In this document: in pieces, positions 50,066 through 60,239 of the stretch
Layout of the letters: the number at the start of each line of letters is the position of its first letter
How positions within the stretch are numbered: the stretch's first letter is position 1
From: Ideonella paludis
GTDB taxonomy: Bacteria; Pseudomonadota; Gammaproteobacteria; Burkholderiales; Burkholderiaceae_C
Assembly: GCF_018069865.1 (NCBI RefSeq)
Contig: NZ_JAGQDG010000008.1
Location: forward strand, 62,001-126,000
Direction of reading: 5' to 3'
Length of the DNA: 64,000 bases
Made by a program: the position numbers and the translations under genes
Notes under the pieces: generated by a model
Told to the model about the DNA's origin: nothing
What the model saw: the letters and a program-made list of their open reading frames with translations, nothing else
Database searches by the model: none

Positions 50066-50683
50066 ATGACGCTTCAACCGGGCCCCACCGCACTGCACCG
50101 TTCGAGGGCGTGGTTCGGCTGCGTGGCCGTCCTGGTGGCAACAGCCTCTGACGCCGTGGATGCCGCGCCGGTGACCTATGAGATCGATGCGCGACGCTCG
50201 CAGCCGAGTTTTGAGGTCATGCACAAGGGGGCGCCTCGTTGGAAGGGGCAGTTTCAGTTTGCGCGCGGCACCATGACCATTGACCGTGAGGCGCAATGGG
50301 GGCGCGTGGCCCTGGACATCGATATGTCTAGCGTGGACTTTGGTGGCTCGGTGATGAACAACTTCGTCAAAGGGCCGTTGATGTTCGAGGCCCAGCGCTT
50401 TCCGATGGCCCGCTTTGAAGGCCAGTTGTCAGAGGCTGTCGATGGCATGCCCACCCAAGTCGAGGGCCTGCTGACCCTGCATGGGGTGACCAAGCCCTTG
50501 AAACTCAAGCTGCATCAAGTGCGTTGCGCGCCTGAAGAGGGCAGTCGACGCGAGCGCTGCGTGGCCAACGCCAGCGGGCAGTTTCTGCGCGATGAGTTTG
50601 GGGTGGACTTTGGGCGGGCTTTGGGCCTGGAGATGGCTGTAACGCTGAAGATTCATGCCGAGGCGCTGGCCACTCAGCCCTGA
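50066..50683 (+). CDS. YceI-family periplasmic protein, copy 2
   Basis: 205 residues with a signal peptide (~residues 1-33, cleavage after DAVDA). The barrel follows the same order as copy 1: VTYEIDARRSQPSFEVMHKG, DIDMSSVDFGGSVMNN, GLLTLHGVTKPLKLKL and RDEFGVDFGRALGLEMAV. The usual His of the PSH start motif is replaced (RRSQ), and both proteins keep a Cys pair near CIAHPLHKRELCG / CAPEEGSRRERCV. The second copy may have changed ligand. The stop overlaps the convergent gene by 10 bp. Confidence 0.9.
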   Translation: MTLQPGPTALHRSRAWFGCVAVLVATASDAVDAAPVTYEIDARRSQPSFEVMHKGAPRWKGQFQFARGTMTIDREAQWGRVALDIDMSSVDFGGSVMNNFVKGPLMFEAQRFPMARFEGQLSEAVDGMPTQVEGLLTLHGVTKPLKLKLHQVRCAPEEGSRRERCVANASGQFLRDEFGVDFGRALGLEMAVTLKIHAEALATQP

Positions 50684-51063
50684 GGCGCTCTGCTGCCCTC
50701 TGCCGCAGCGTGGCGGATGTAGATATCGCGATCAGGCAGAGCCAGACGCAGCGCGTGGAAGGCCGCTTGATTGAGCCGGGCGCCCGCGCAGTGCGGAGGG
50801 ACGGTCAGCACGACCTCGGCTTCGTCGGGCCCGAGATGGACGGCTTGCACCACAGACAGCGCTGAGCTCATGCTGGCCGTCAGCGGGGCCAAAGCGTTTT
50901 CCAGCACGCTGAGGGCGTGCTGCACGTCTTCTGCTGGGCCACTGGATAGCAGTGGACCGGTTCTCTCCAGTGCACTGACGCGGCAGGGGCTCTCGTGCTC
51001 GCCGGGCAAGCAGCCCGGGCACTCCTGCGCGGGGGTGTCGACGTGTAAGACGATGGATCTCAT
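50674..51063 (-). CDS. Hypothetical protein with a possible DUF59/MIP18-like end
   Basis: 129 residues. The N-terminus has three Cys in a short span (ECPGCLPGEHESPC), followed by a linker and a C-terminal ~75 residues laid out like a MIP18/DUF59 domain: HLGPDEAEVVLTVPPHCAGARLNQAAFHALRLALPDRDIYI (in part). MIP18-family proteins carry Fe-S assembly roles, but here the family match is only by pattern. No clear ribosome site before ATG 51063. It faces the YceI gene with a 10-bp overlap. Confidence 0.55.
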   Translation of the reverse strand: MRSIVLHVDTPAQECPGCLPGEHESPCRVSALERTGPLLSSGPAEDVQHALSVLENALAPLTASMSSALSVVQAVHLGPDEAEVVLTVPPHCAGARLNQAAFHALRLALPDRDIYIRHAAAEGSRAPQG

Positions 51064-51250
51064 GAATCAGATTGTCATGCGATTTGGGGTATGCAGATGC
51101 CCTTGCGCAGGGCTGCTCCACGCCGTGGAAGGGCGTGCTTGCTGTATGTCAAGCGTAGAGGCTGAAAGACCCGTTTGGGACGAGAATTGAGCTGCCCTTA
51201 TCCCTAGTTTTAGGCCATCATTGAGTTTGGTTTGAATGCAGGGGAGCACC

Positions 51251-54184
51251 ATGACTAAGACACGCAGCAGCACCGCACGCGCCTTGGGCGCACAGCCAAA
51301 CTCCGCCACATTGCCGCCCCAGCCCATCAGCGGCGAGGTCTTGGTTGAGAAGTACGCCAAAGGCGATGAGTGCAACTTGGAAGACGTGCGTGCTCGGGTG
51401 GCCCGCGCCTTGGCCGCTCATGAAGCCCCCGAGCAGCGGGCGCATTGGGAGGCGCGCTTTTTGGAAGCCCAGCGCCGAGGCTTTGTGCCGGCGGGGCGCA
51501 TCAACTCCGCCGCGGGCACGGACCTGACGGCCACCTTGATCAACTGCTTTGTGCAGCCGGTCGGTGACTCCATTGCCCAAATGGAGGACGACACCCCCGG
51601 CATCTATACCGCGTTGACCGAAGCCGCTGAGACCATGCGGCGCGGCGGCGGTGTGGGCTACGACTTCTCCAAAATCCGGCCGCATGGCGCCTGGGTGGGC
51701 TCGACCCAGTCCAGTGCCTCGGGGCCGGTCAGCTATATGCGGGTGTTCGATCGCTCTTGCGAGACGGTCGAATCGGCTGGTGCGCGCCGTGGTGCGCAAA
51801 TGGGGGTGCTGCGTTGCGACCATCCGGACATCGAAGCCTTCATCCACGCCAAAGACCAGGGCGATCTGCGCAACTTCAACATCTCGGTCGGCGTGACCGA
51901 TGCCTTCATGAAAGCTGTGCAGGCCGCCTCAGATGTGGAGTTGGTGCACAAAGCCGAGCCGGGCGACAAGCAAAAAGCCAAGGGCGCCTACCAGCGCGAA
52001 GATGGTCTGTGGGTGTATCGCAAGCTGCCAGCGCGGACGCTGTGGGACCAGATCATGCGCTCCACCTATGACCATGCCGAGCCCGGCGTCTTGTTCTTGG
52101 ACCGCATCAACCAGGACAACAACCTCAGCTACTGCGAAGACATCTCCGCCACCAACCCCTGCGCCGAGCAGCCGCTGCCGCCCTATGGCTGCTGCTGCCT
52201 AGGCTCCATCGACTTGACGCATTTTGTGCGCGAGCCCTTTGAGTTGGATGCGGCCTTTGACGACGCGGCCTTTGCGGAGGTGGTGACGGTCGCGACCCGC
52301 ATGCTGGATAACGTGTTGGATGTGACGGTCTGGCCGCTGGAGCGCCAGCGCCAAGAGGCTGCCAACAAGCGCCGGGTGGGGCTGGGCTTTACTGGCTTGG
52401 GCGACGCCTTGGTGATGCTGGGCCTGCGCTATGACACCCAAGCCGCCCGTGACATGGCTCGCCACATCAGCGAAGTGATGCGCGATGCCGCGTACAACGC
52501 CAGCGTTGATTTGGCCGCCGAGCGTGGCGCCTTCCCGCTGTTCAATGCGGACCTCTATCTCTCGCGTGGCACCTTTGCCTCGCGCTTGCCCCAAGCGGTG
52601 AAGGACCGTATCCGCAGCCATGGCTTGCGCAACTCGCACCTTTTGTCGATTGCGCCCACCGGCACCATCAGCTTGGCTTTTGCCGACAACGCCAGCAATG
52701 GCATTGAGCCGGCGTTCAGTTGGACCTACACCCGCAAAAAGCGCATGCCCGACGGCAGCTTCAAGGAGTATGCGGTGGAGGACCATGCCTGGCGTTTGTA
52801 TTGTCACCTTAAAGGCGCCGATGCACCCTTGACGCCCGCCTTTGTGACGGCGCTGGAGATGAGTGCCGACGCGCACGCGTCCATGGTGGCGGCGGTGGCG
52901 CCCTGCATCGACACCTCCATCAGCAAGACGGTCAACGTCCCAGCTGACTACCCCTATGAAGATTTCCAAGACCTCTACCTGACGGCTTGGCAGTCCGGCC
53001 TGAAGGGCTTGGCCACTTATCGGCCGAATGCCGTGCTGGGCTCGGTCTTGAGCGTCGAGCCATCGGCCGCTGCAGCCAGTGCCCCGCCCAAGGCCTTGGC
53101 GGTCGATGGGGCCAACCAGCGCCTGAAGTTGGAGAAGCTGCCCAAACCGGTGCTGACCTCCTTGCGCTGGCCCGGCCGGCCCGAAATGCGCGGCGGCAAC
53201 CCGGCCTGGAGCTACATGATCCAACACCCGCACGGCGACTTCGCGCTGTTTGTGGGCGAGATGCCTGCAGAGGCCGGCCCCAGCACCGGCCTGTTCGGCG
53301 CCACGCTGCCGTTTGAGGTCTGGGTCAACGGGGCAGAGCAGCCGCGGGGCTTGGGGGCGCTGGCCAAGACGCTGTCGATGGACATGCGCGTCAACGACCC
53401 GCAGTGGCTCAAGCTCAAGTTAGATGCCTTGGCCACGGTGGCCGAGGAGCGCTCGTTTGAGATGCCTTTCCCCCCCAGTGGCGAGCAGCGCTTGTTCCCT
53501 GGGGTCGTGGCCGCCACGGCCAGCGTCATTCGCTGGCGCTGCGAGGCGCTGGGCGCGTTCCAGAACGCCGGGCCTTCGCCAGTGATTGACGCCATGTTCA
53601 GCCGCGACGAGCCGCGCACGTCGACCGCAGGCACGCTGGCCTGGGGCGTGGATGTCGACAACCCGGCCACCGGCGAGAGCTTTACCCTGACGCTCAAGGA
53701 AGTGGCCCTGGCTTCGCCGGAGTCACCGTCGGGCTACGTCACCCGGCCGTGCGCCTTGGGCTTCTCTGGCAATTACCCCCGGGCCCTCGATGGCTTGGCG
53801 CGTTTGCTCTCGCTGGACATGCGGGTGATCGACCCCGCATGGATCGGCATGAAGCTGCGCAAGCTGCTCAATGTGGGTGAACCTTTGGGTCACTTCATGG
53901 CGCCGGTGCCGGGCGAAAAGCGCCAGCAAATCTGGCCCAGCACCGTGGCCTATGTGGCCCGCTTGATCATCCACCGCTATGCGATGTTGGGTGTGCTCGA
54001 TGAGCAAGGCTTTCCGGTGCGCGAGATGGGTATCTTGGAGGCTCCAAGCCCGAAGTCAGGTGCGCCAGCCACGATCACACCGATGGCCGGCAAGTCGTGC
54101 CCGGAATGCGGTAACGCCACCTTGATCCACAAAGACGGCTGCGATTTCTGCACGGCTTGTGGGTATGTGGGGCAGTGTGGGTGA
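51251..54184 (+). CDS. nrdJ: Adenosylcobalamin-dependent ribonucleotide reductase (class II)
   Basis: 977 residues from ATG 51251 with GGGGAG upstream. It reduces ribonucleoside di- or triphosphates to deoxy forms with B12, needing no oxygen and no small subunit. Visible: [15 protein letters not shown] (substrate Cys), [15 protein letters not shown], the radical/active-site motif [12 protein letters not shown], and [23 protein letters not shown] (in part). The last ~30 residues hold a zinc ribbon (CPECG and CTACG). Between ~640 and ~870 two copies of one domain occur, each ending in a LS[ML]DMRV.DP motif. No cobalamin riboswitch was seen in the 187 bp upstream. Confidence 0.95.
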   Translation: MTKTRSSTARALGAQPNSATLPPQPISGEVLVEKYAKGDECNLEDVRARVARALAAHEAPEQRAHWEARFLEAQRRGFVPAGRINSAAGTDLTATLINCFVQPVGDSIAQMEDDTPGIYTALTEAAETMRRGGGVGYDFSKIRPHGAWVGSTQSSASGPVSYMRVFDRSCETVESAGARRGAQMGVLRCDHPDIEAFIHAKDQGDLRNFNISVGVTDAFMKAVQAASDVELVHKAEPGDKQKAKGAYQREDGLWVYRKLPARTLWDQIMRSTYDHAEPGVLFLDRINQDNNLSYCEDISATNPCAEQPLPPYGCCCLGSIDLTHFVREPFELDAAFDDAAFAEVVTVATRMLDNVLDVTVWPLERQRQEAANKRRVGLGFTGLGDALVMLGLRYDTQAARDMARHISEVMRDAAYNASVDLAAERGAFPLFNADLYLSRGTFASRLPQAVKDRIRSHGLRNSHLLSIAPTGTISLAFADNASNGIEPAFSWTYTRKKRMPDGSFKEYAVEDHAWRLYCHLKGADAPLTPAFVTALEMSADAHASMVAAVAPCIDTSISKTVNVPADYPYEDFQDLYLTAWQSGLKGLATYRPNAVLGSVLSVEPSAAAASAPPKALAVDGANQRLKLEKLPKPVLTSLRWPGRPEMRGGNPAWSYMIQHPHGDFALFVGEMPAEAGPSTGLFGATLPFEVWVNGAEQPRGLGALAKTLSMDMRVNDPQWLKLKLDALATVAEERSFEMPFPPSGEQRLFPGVVAATASVIRWRCEALGAFQNAGPSPVIDAMFSRDEPRTSTAGTLAWGVDVDNPATGESFTLTLKEVALASPESPSGYVTRPCALGFSGNYPRALDGLARLLSLDMRVIDPAWIGMKLRKLLNVGEPLGHFMAPVPGEKRQQIWPSTVAYVARLIIHRYAMLGVLDEQGFPVREMGILEAPSPKSGAPATITPMAGKSCPECGNATLIHKDGCDFCTACGYVGQCG

Positions 54185-54218
54185 TGTGTTGCTTGCCGTT
54201 GGCCTCACTCGTGGCGCG

Positions 54219-54320
54219 GCGAAGTCGGCAGGGGGACAGTCACCGCTCATGTCCCCCGACGTCGGCTGCGCCGACGTCTCCTCCTTTACTTCGCTATGAC
54301 TGTCCCCCTGCCGACTTCGC
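54219..54320 (+). repeat. Nested palindromic element, copy B
   Basis: Perfect outer inverted repeat of 24 bp (54219-54242 and 54297-54320), inner perfect 9-bp hairpin (GACGTCGGC 54258-54266, GCCGACGTC 54270-54278), core motif 1 CCGCTCATGTCC (54243-54254) and core motif 2 CTCCTCCTTTACTTCGCT (54278-54295). The cores match copy A (12 of 12 and 17 of 18); the stems do not. It begins 35 bp after nrdJ. Confidence 0.9.
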
Positions 54321-54370
54321 TATCAGCGGTGAGCTGACTATGGCCGCGGGTACCGGCAGCCAATCCCGAA

Positions 54371-54470
54371 CCTGAGCGCGGTGCGGATGGGCGCAGCGAG
54401 GTAAAGGGGGAGCCCCTCCCTAGGGGAGGGGCGGAGGACACGAGCGGAGTCCATCCGTGCCGTGCTCAGG
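54371..54470 (-). repeat. Nested palindromic element, copy C (inverted)
   Basis: Outer arms of 20 bp (54371-54390 and 54451-54470) match at 17 of 20, and all three exceptions are G-T wobbles. The inner hairpin is a perfect 9-bp stem (GCCCCTCCC 54412-54420, GGGAGGGGC 54424-54432). On the minus strand it carries core 1 as CCGCTCGTGTCC (plus 54436-54447) and core 2 as CTCCCCCTTTACCTCGCT (plus 54395-54412). It lies head-on to copy B, and its own direction matches the minus-strand gene at 54512. Together copies B and C fill the 327 bp between nrdJ and that gene, with no CDS there. Confidence 0.88.
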
Positions 54471-54511
54471 TGAGCGACCGCGCGCGACCACCAAAGCCGC
54501 GTCGAGACGGG

Positions 54512-54892
54512 TCAAGCCCCGTCCAACTCCTTGAACAACTCCTTGGCCACCCGAAAGCTGTCCATCGCCGCTGGCGCCCCGCAATAAATGGCGGCTTGCA
54601 AAAACACCTCGCGAATCTCGTCGCGGGTCACGCCGTTGTTCAGTGCGCCGCGCAAATGCAGCTTCAGTTCATGCGGGCGGTTCAAGGCGGTCAACATGGC
54701 CAGCACCAAGAGGCTGCGGTCACGGCGGGGCAGGCCGGGTCGGTTCCAGACATCGCCCCAGGCGTACTGCGTCACCAACTCCTGCAGCGGCAGGCTGAAG
54801 GCATCCGCGTTCTTGATCGCGTTGTCCACATAGTCGGCGCCTAGCACCTCGCGGCGCGTCTGCAGGCCTTGGTCGAACAGATCTTTATTCAT
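54512..54892 (-). CDS. Carboxymuconolactone decarboxylase-family protein
   Basis: 126 residues from ATG 54892 (ATG 54898 also in frame). The family fold is evident: RREVLGADYVDNAIKNADAF, PRRDRSLLVLAMLTALNR, and HLRGALNNGVTRDEIREVFLQAAIYCGAPAAMDSF (in part). It resembles PcaC of the beta-ketoadipate pathway, but many members have other reactions, and no other aromatic-degradation gene lies near. Classical AhpD has a CxxC redox pair; only one Cys is present in the motif here, so a peroxidase role is unlikely. Confidence 0.88.
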   Translation of the reverse strand: MNKDLFDQGLQTRREVLGADYVDNAIKNADAFSLPLQELVTQYAWGDVWNRPGLPRRDRSLLVLAMLTALNRPHELKLHLRGALNNGVTRDEIREVFLQAAIYCGAPAAMDSFRVAKELFKELDGA

Positions 54893-55005
54893 GGTCATTC
54901 CATTTCTAAATCATCCGTGTCCTTGTTGCTTCGCCTCGCCGTGCCATTGCACGGTTTTCGGCCTCGCGCCGAGACACGAATGAGTTGGCCTCGGAAGCGG
55001 GCTTC

Positions 55006-56592
<1,587 letters not shown>

Positions 56593-56661
56593 GGCGTCTC
56601 TCCTGGGGTCGGGGTGGATGAGGGGTGCAGCATTTGCTGCACCGCCGCATGATAAGCCAGC

Positions 56662-56697
56662 CCAAAAAAACGGCCCGAAACCGTGAGGCTTCGGGCC
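56662..56697 (-). terminator. Terminator-like hairpin in the ilvA leader
   Basis: On the minus strand a perfect 9-bp stem (CGGCCCGAA with TTCGGGCCG, 10-nt loop, plus-strand 56671-56698 region) is followed by a run of seven Ts, about 70 bp before the ilvA start and reading toward it. No upstream minus-strand gene is seen that needs a terminator here. A small extra stem (TCCACC/GGTGGA) lies just upstream of it. This is the form of a transcription attenuator, though no Ile/Val/Thr-rich leader peptide was found. Confidence 0.7.
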
Positions 56698-56785
56698 GAA
56701 TCCACCAAAAGAGGAGGTGGAGGAGACAAGCGGTTGCAGGGCGTATCAGCACACTGCGATGAACTGAGTCTAACTTCACTTGTGT

Positions 56786-56796
56786 TGCACTGCAAT
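56786..56796. promoter_or_regulatory. Palindrome TTGCACTGCAA in the ilvA/osmC divergent region
   Basis: An 11-bp palindrome (TTGCA-C-TGCAA) next to the AT-rich string ATATATT lies between two divergent genes, where promoters should be. It has the shape of a repressor operator. The regulator is unknown; assignment is by symmetry and place only. The rest of the region 56593-56920 has no gene I can support. Confidence 0.35.
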
Positions 56797-56920
56797 ATAT
56801 TCTCGATAGAGGGTACTCACTAGCGCGGGATAATGTGAATCCACGCACGCTTGTGTGGCCCAGCGTCGCCTCTAAGCGATGCACGGCGCCAGATTGACAG
56901 TTCTAGAGGAAAGCAGAGCC

Positions 56921-57358
56921 ATGGAATGCACCGTACATTGGATTGCCGACGCCGGCATGGTGATGCTGGCCGAAACCGGCAGCGGCCATGTGCTGAGCAT
57001 GGACGGCGCGCCCGAGGGGGGCGGCAGAAACCTGGCGCCCAGGCCCATGGAGACGCTGCTGGCTGGTGCCGGAGGCTGCACGGCCTATGACGTGGTGCTG
57101 ATCCTCAAGCGTGGGCGCCAACAGGTGACAGGCTGCACGGTCAAGATGAGTGCACAGCGGGCCGAGACCGACCCCAAGGTGTTTACCCACCTGAACTTGC
57201 ATTTTGTGGTGACGGGCAAAGCCTTGTCGCAGGCTGCTGTGGAGCGCGCCGTGGCGCTATCGCACGAGAAGTATTGTTCTGCGACCGCCATGCTGGGCCG
57301 CACGGCCAGCATTTCTACCTCGGTGGAAATCAAAGACGCAGACGCCGCTGCAGCCTAA
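56921..57358 (+). CDS. OsmC-family protein
   Basis: 145 residues from ATG 56921 with AGAGGAAA upstream. The family order is clear: an N-terminal beta sheet (CTVHWIADAGMVMLAETGSG), ARPMETLLAGAGGCTAYDVVLIL-like stretch with the first redox Cys (GGCTAYDV), and the second Cys in HEKYCSATAML. OsmC proteins reduce organic hydroperoxides with a Cys pair; both are present here. This is the shorter YhfA-like branch, whose substrate is not known. It is divergent from ilvA. Confidence 0.9.
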   Translation: MECTVHWIADAGMVMLAETGSGHVLSMDGAPEGGGRNLAPRPMETLLAGAGGCTAYDVVLILKRGRQQVTGCTVKMSAQRAETDPKVFTHLNLHFVVTGKALSQAAVERAVALSHEKYCSATAMLGRTASISTSVEIKDADAAAA

Positions 57359-57397
57359 GTGGTACTCACGTTCTTGGGAAGACGAGGCACTGGCAAG

Positions 57398-58036
57398 TCA
57401 GAGCCGAAACGCCACCGTCGTCATGACCTTGGCCGCAAGCTTCATCGCGGTCTTGACGGGCTGGGGGAGGTCACTGGCGCCGGCTTGGTCCGCCATCTCC
57501 GCATGAGCGGCTTCATCGCGCTTCATCTGCTCTACGATGGCCCGAGAGCCCTTGTCCTGAGAGGGTAAGCGCTCCAAGTGACTGGCCAAGTGGGCCTCAA
57601 CCTGTCGCTCCGTTTCTTTCAAGAAACCCAAGGAGACCGCGTCTCCGGCCTTGCCGGCCAGCAAGCCTATCCCAAAGGCGCCAGCAAACCACAATGGGTT
57701 CAGAAGGCTGGGTCTGTCACCTAACTGCCGCAAGCGGTCGGCGGTCCATGCCAGATGATCGACCTCCTCCACGGCGGCTTGCTTCATTCGCAGGCGGTTG
57801 GCAGGGGTTTGGGCTGTCAGTGCCTGCGCCTCATAGAGGGCTTGTGCACAGACCTCCCCCACGTGATTGACGCGCATCAGCCCACCCACCAATCGTTTCT
57901 CGGTTGGGTCCAGTTGCGCGAGGGGCAGGTCGGCTGCCGGGTTGGGCCGGCTCGCTTGCAGGCCTCCGCTGAGTGTGCGCAGCGCGGTGTCGGCCGCGAT
58001 CAACCAGTGATCAAGAGCGTGGTGAGTGGCGTGCAT
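57398..58036 (-). CDS. coq7: Coq7, 3-demethoxyubiquinol 3-hydroxylase
   Basis: 212 residues. It adds the C6 hydroxyl in ubiquinone biosynthesis using a di-iron centre. Iron ligands are visible in two ExxH sets: [11 protein letters not shown] with [16 protein letters not shown] (Glu and ExxH) and EAHLASHL with [13 protein letters not shown]. Coq7 is the form used by many Betaproteobacteria in place of UbiF. The first ~40 residues vary. It lies alone, convergent with the OsmC gene (40 bp). Confidence 0.95.
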   Translation of the reverse strand: MHATHHALDHWLIAADTALRTLSGGLQASRPNPAADLPLAQLDPTEKRLVGGLMRVNHVGEVCAQALYEAQALTAQTPANRLRMKQAAVEEVDHLAWTADRLRQLGDRPSLLNPLWFAGAFGIGLLAGKAGDAVSLGFLKETERQVEAHLASHLERLPSQDKGSRAIVEQMKRDEAAHAEMADQAGASDLPQPVKTAMKLAAKVMTTVAFRL

Positions 58037-58200
58037 GGGGCGAGCTTACATCGGGAAAACCCCTCGTCGCTGAGCCAAGAAGCACATGTCGAGCAGGTTT
58101 GACTTTGGCCAAACTCCCTTTCTCGTTGTGCTCGGACAACAGACAGCCCTCATTTCGGTGTCAAACCTTGGCAGAAGGCTAGGGGGTCTGGTGCAATAGC

Positions 58201-58225
58201 GCCAACTTCCGATGAGGAGGTTGGC
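58201..58225 (+). promoter_or_regulatory. Stable hairpin in the porin leader
   Basis: GCCAACTTCC (58201-58210) and GGAGGTTGGC (58216-58225) form a 10-bp stem (one G-T pair) with a 5-nt loop about 80 bp before the porin start. A second small stem (CACCT/AGGTG) and a CCCGATCGGGA palindrome follow. These may stabilise the mRNA of a highly expressed gene. No clear -35/-10 pair could be fixed; the 58037-58303 gap holds no gene. Confidence 0.45.
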
Positions 58226-58303
58226 CTGATCAGCCCCACCTTTTGAGGTGATCCGGGTTCTTCCCCGATCGGGACCTCTTGTTCAACCTAGGAGATCGTT
58301 GAA

Positions 58304-59224
58304 ATGAAAAAATCTATTCTCGCTTTGGCCGTGCTGGGTGCGTTTGCTGGTGCTGCTTCGGCTCAATCGTCTGTGACCATCTACGGCAAGCTGAATGCTG
58401 AGCTGGGCAAGGACCTGGGCACCGCTGACAAGGCGTTGATGGACCGCGCGGGCAGCCGTCTGGGCTTCCGTGGCGTTGAAGATCTGGGTGGCGGTCTGAA
58501 GGCAACCTTCGGCATCGAGCACCGCTTCAACCCGGCATCTGGTGCAGCCAACGCCAACTTCTGGAATGGCTACAGCACTGCTGGTCTGCAAGGCAGCTTC
58601 GGCTGGGTTCGCGTTGGTCGTGACTACACTCCGGCCTTCTTGATGATCCAAAACCAGATCGACCCGTTCGGTGGCGACACCGTGGCTCATCTGCGTGACA
58701 TCGGCATGCGTGTTGGTGGCATCACCAAGGTGCGTAGCGCCAGCATGGTCGAGTACCACATCGGTATGTCCGGCTTCAACTTCGGCGCTCAGATCGCTGA
58801 GTCGAACACCAACGGTGGTGGCAAGCGCCCCGTGTCCTTCGCAGCGAACTACGCAGCAGGTCCTCTGTTCGTCGGTGCTGGCTATGAAGACCCGAACGGC
58901 TCTAACGACAAGCAGTGGAGCTTGGGTGGCCGCTACAACTTCGGCGCCGCGACCGTGTCGGCTGGTTTTTCCAAGGGCACAACCCAAGCCAACGCTGATG
59001 CCAAGGGTTTCCTGGTTGGCGTGAACGTGCCGGTTGGCGCGGCTGACCTGAAGGCCGGTTTCGCCAGCCAAAAGGTTGGTTCCACCACCGTCAGCAGCAA
59101 GCTGGGCCTGGGCGTGCATTACAACCTGTCTAAGCGCACCAAGGTCTTCGCTGACTTCGGCCGCGACAGCAAGTTGGCCACCGAGAAGACTGGCTACGAC
59201 TTCGGCGTTCAGCACAACTTCTGA
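58304..59224 (+). CDS. Gram-negative outer-membrane porin
   Basis: 306 residues. The signal peptide is MKKSILALAVLGAFAGAASA, cleaved before QSSVTIYGKLNAELG, the classic betaproteobacterial porin start. RAGSRLGFRGVEDLGGGLKATF and the terminal aromatic residue (VQHNF) that BAM recognises are present. It should form a trimeric 16-strand general porin. The length is shorter than the ~340-390 usual in Burkholderiales, so external loops are short. The codon choice differs from neighbours (more C-ending optimal codons, e.g. ctg, aag, ggc/ggt), consistent with high expression. AGGAG precedes the ATG. Confidence 0.95.
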   Translation: MKKSILALAVLGAFAGAASAQSSVTIYGKLNAELGKDLGTADKALMDRAGSRLGFRGVEDLGGGLKATFGIEHRFNPASGAANANFWNGYSTAGLQGSFGWVRVGRDYTPAFLMIQNQIDPFGGDTVAHLRDIGMRVGGITKVRSASMVEYHIGMSGFNFGAQIAESNTNGGGKRPVSFAANYAAGPLFVGAGYEDPNGSNDKQWSLGGRYNFGAATVSAGFSKGTTQANADAKGFLVGVNVPVGAADLKAGFASQKVGSTTVSSKLGLGVHYNLSKRTKVFADFGRDSKLATEKTGYDFGVQHNF

Positions 59225-59264
59225 TCGTGAAGGCCCGCTTTGCGCGGGCTCAAACGACAAGACC

Positions 59265-59290
59265 AAAGCCGCCTTCGGGCGGCTTTTTCT
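59265..59290 (+). terminator. Intrinsic terminator of the porin gene
   Basis: A perfect 9-bp stem (AAAGCCGCC 59265-59273, GGCGGCTTT 59278-59286) with the very stable TTCG tetraloop and a T-rich tail, 40 bp after the porin stop. A smaller hairpin (GCCCGC/GCGGGC, 59233-59249) precedes it. Confidence 0.9.
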
Positions 59291-59319
59291 TGCCTTCGTG
59301 GATATCGGTGAGATGAACG

Positions 59320-60060
59320 ATGGATCTTCTGTCGCATAAGTGCGCCTGGCCTCAAGGACTCTGCAAACTGGTGCTGGTCAGTGTTTTTGCGATGACGCTG
59401 GTGGCCTGTACACATGCGCCGCCATCGCTGCCCGTGAAGGCCGCAGATTCGCCTTGGGAAGAGGTGCGCTTCCCTGGCAAGCGTGTGACGACCTACGACC
59501 CCATCACACAAGGGCGCTTTGTCGGATGGCAAGCCTCTGCGCAGGGTTCGGCCAGCATGTTGCGCCGCCGATTGCATGTACCCCAAGGTGTCGAGCCGAC
59601 CTTGCGGTTTGCTTGGAAGACAAATGCCTTGATTCCCGACGCCGTCGTGGGGGTGGTGGATAAAGACGATGCCGTCACCAGTGTGGTCGTCGCCTTCGAC
59701 GGCGATCACCAGAGCCTGTCACTGAAGAACCAAATGCTTTTTGACCTGGCTGAGATGGTGACTGGAGAGCGGCCACCCTATGCTTCGCTGATCTATGTCT
59801 GGGGCCATGACCAAGCGACCATCGAGTCGGTGGTGAACAGCCCTCGAACGGATCGCATTCGCAAAATCGTATTGGAAGCTGGGCCTGCGCACCTTGGCCA
59901 ATGGCGCGAGTACGAGAGAAACGTCATTGCTGACTTCAAGCGCGCCTTTGGGGAGGAGCCGGGGCCGATCATCGCTTTGGGCATCATGACTGACGCTGAC
60001 AATACGGGCGGTCGCGCTCAAGCTTGGTATGCCAATGTGGATTTGACGACCAGCCGCTAG
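59320..60060 (+). CDS. DUF3047 lipoprotein
   Basis: 246 residues. The N-terminus carries a signal sequence with VACTH, a probable lipobox (LVAC, Cys ~30). The rest matches DUF3047: WEEVRFPGKRVTTYDPI, LRFAWKTNALIPDA, DDAVTSVVVAFDGDHQSL, ASLIYVWGHDQATIESVV, RIRKIVLEAG and the end IIALGIMTDADNTGGRAQAWYANVDL (in part). The family is common in Betaproteobacteria and its function is unknown. It lies alone between the porin terminator and the ABC operon. Confidence 0.88.
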   Translation: MDLLSHKCAWPQGLCKLVLVSVFAMTLVACTHAPPSLPVKAADSPWEEVRFPGKRVTTYDPITQGRFVGWQASAQGSASMLRRRLHVPQGVEPTLRFAWKTNALIPDAVVGVVDKDDAVTSVVVAFDGDHQSLSLKNQMLFDLAEMVTGERPPYASLIYVWGHDQATIESVVNSPRTDRIRKIVLEAGPAHLGQWREYERNVIADFKRAFGEEPGPIIALGIMTDADNTGGRAQAWYANVDLTTSR

Positions 60061-60121
60061 CGCGTCAGCCACCGTGGCTGCAGTTGGTGCAAGCGCTCGA
60101 TCGATCATGGGGCTTTCCCGT

Positions 60122-60137
60122 TGGCACAGAAGCTGCA
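60122..60137 (+). promoter_or_regulatory. Sigma-54 promoter upstream of the peptide ABC transporter
   Basis: TGGCAC (60122-60127), 5 bp, CTGCA (60133-60137): this fits the -24/-12 consensus TGGCAC-N5-TTGCW with one mismatch and invariant GG/GC dinucleotides at the right spacing. It lies ~100 bp before the substrate-binding gene in an otherwise empty 179-bp gap. Sigma-54 control would fit nitrogen-limited peptide uptake through NtrC. A possible half-site GGTGCA lies further upstream. Confidence 0.65.
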
Positions 60138-60239
60138 AAATCCGCGATCATGCGGAGCGTATTAAAACCCGTAGCACTGATCTCAAGAGGATGTGCTGCG
60201 AGCCGCACCCTTTAGCCGTCCATCGACGCGAGAGACCCC

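Noticed and set aside
51064-51250. Cobalamin riboswitch or NrdR box before the B12-dependent ribonucleotide reductase
   Set aside because: Neither the B12-box core nor a paired NrdR motif could be found in the leader.
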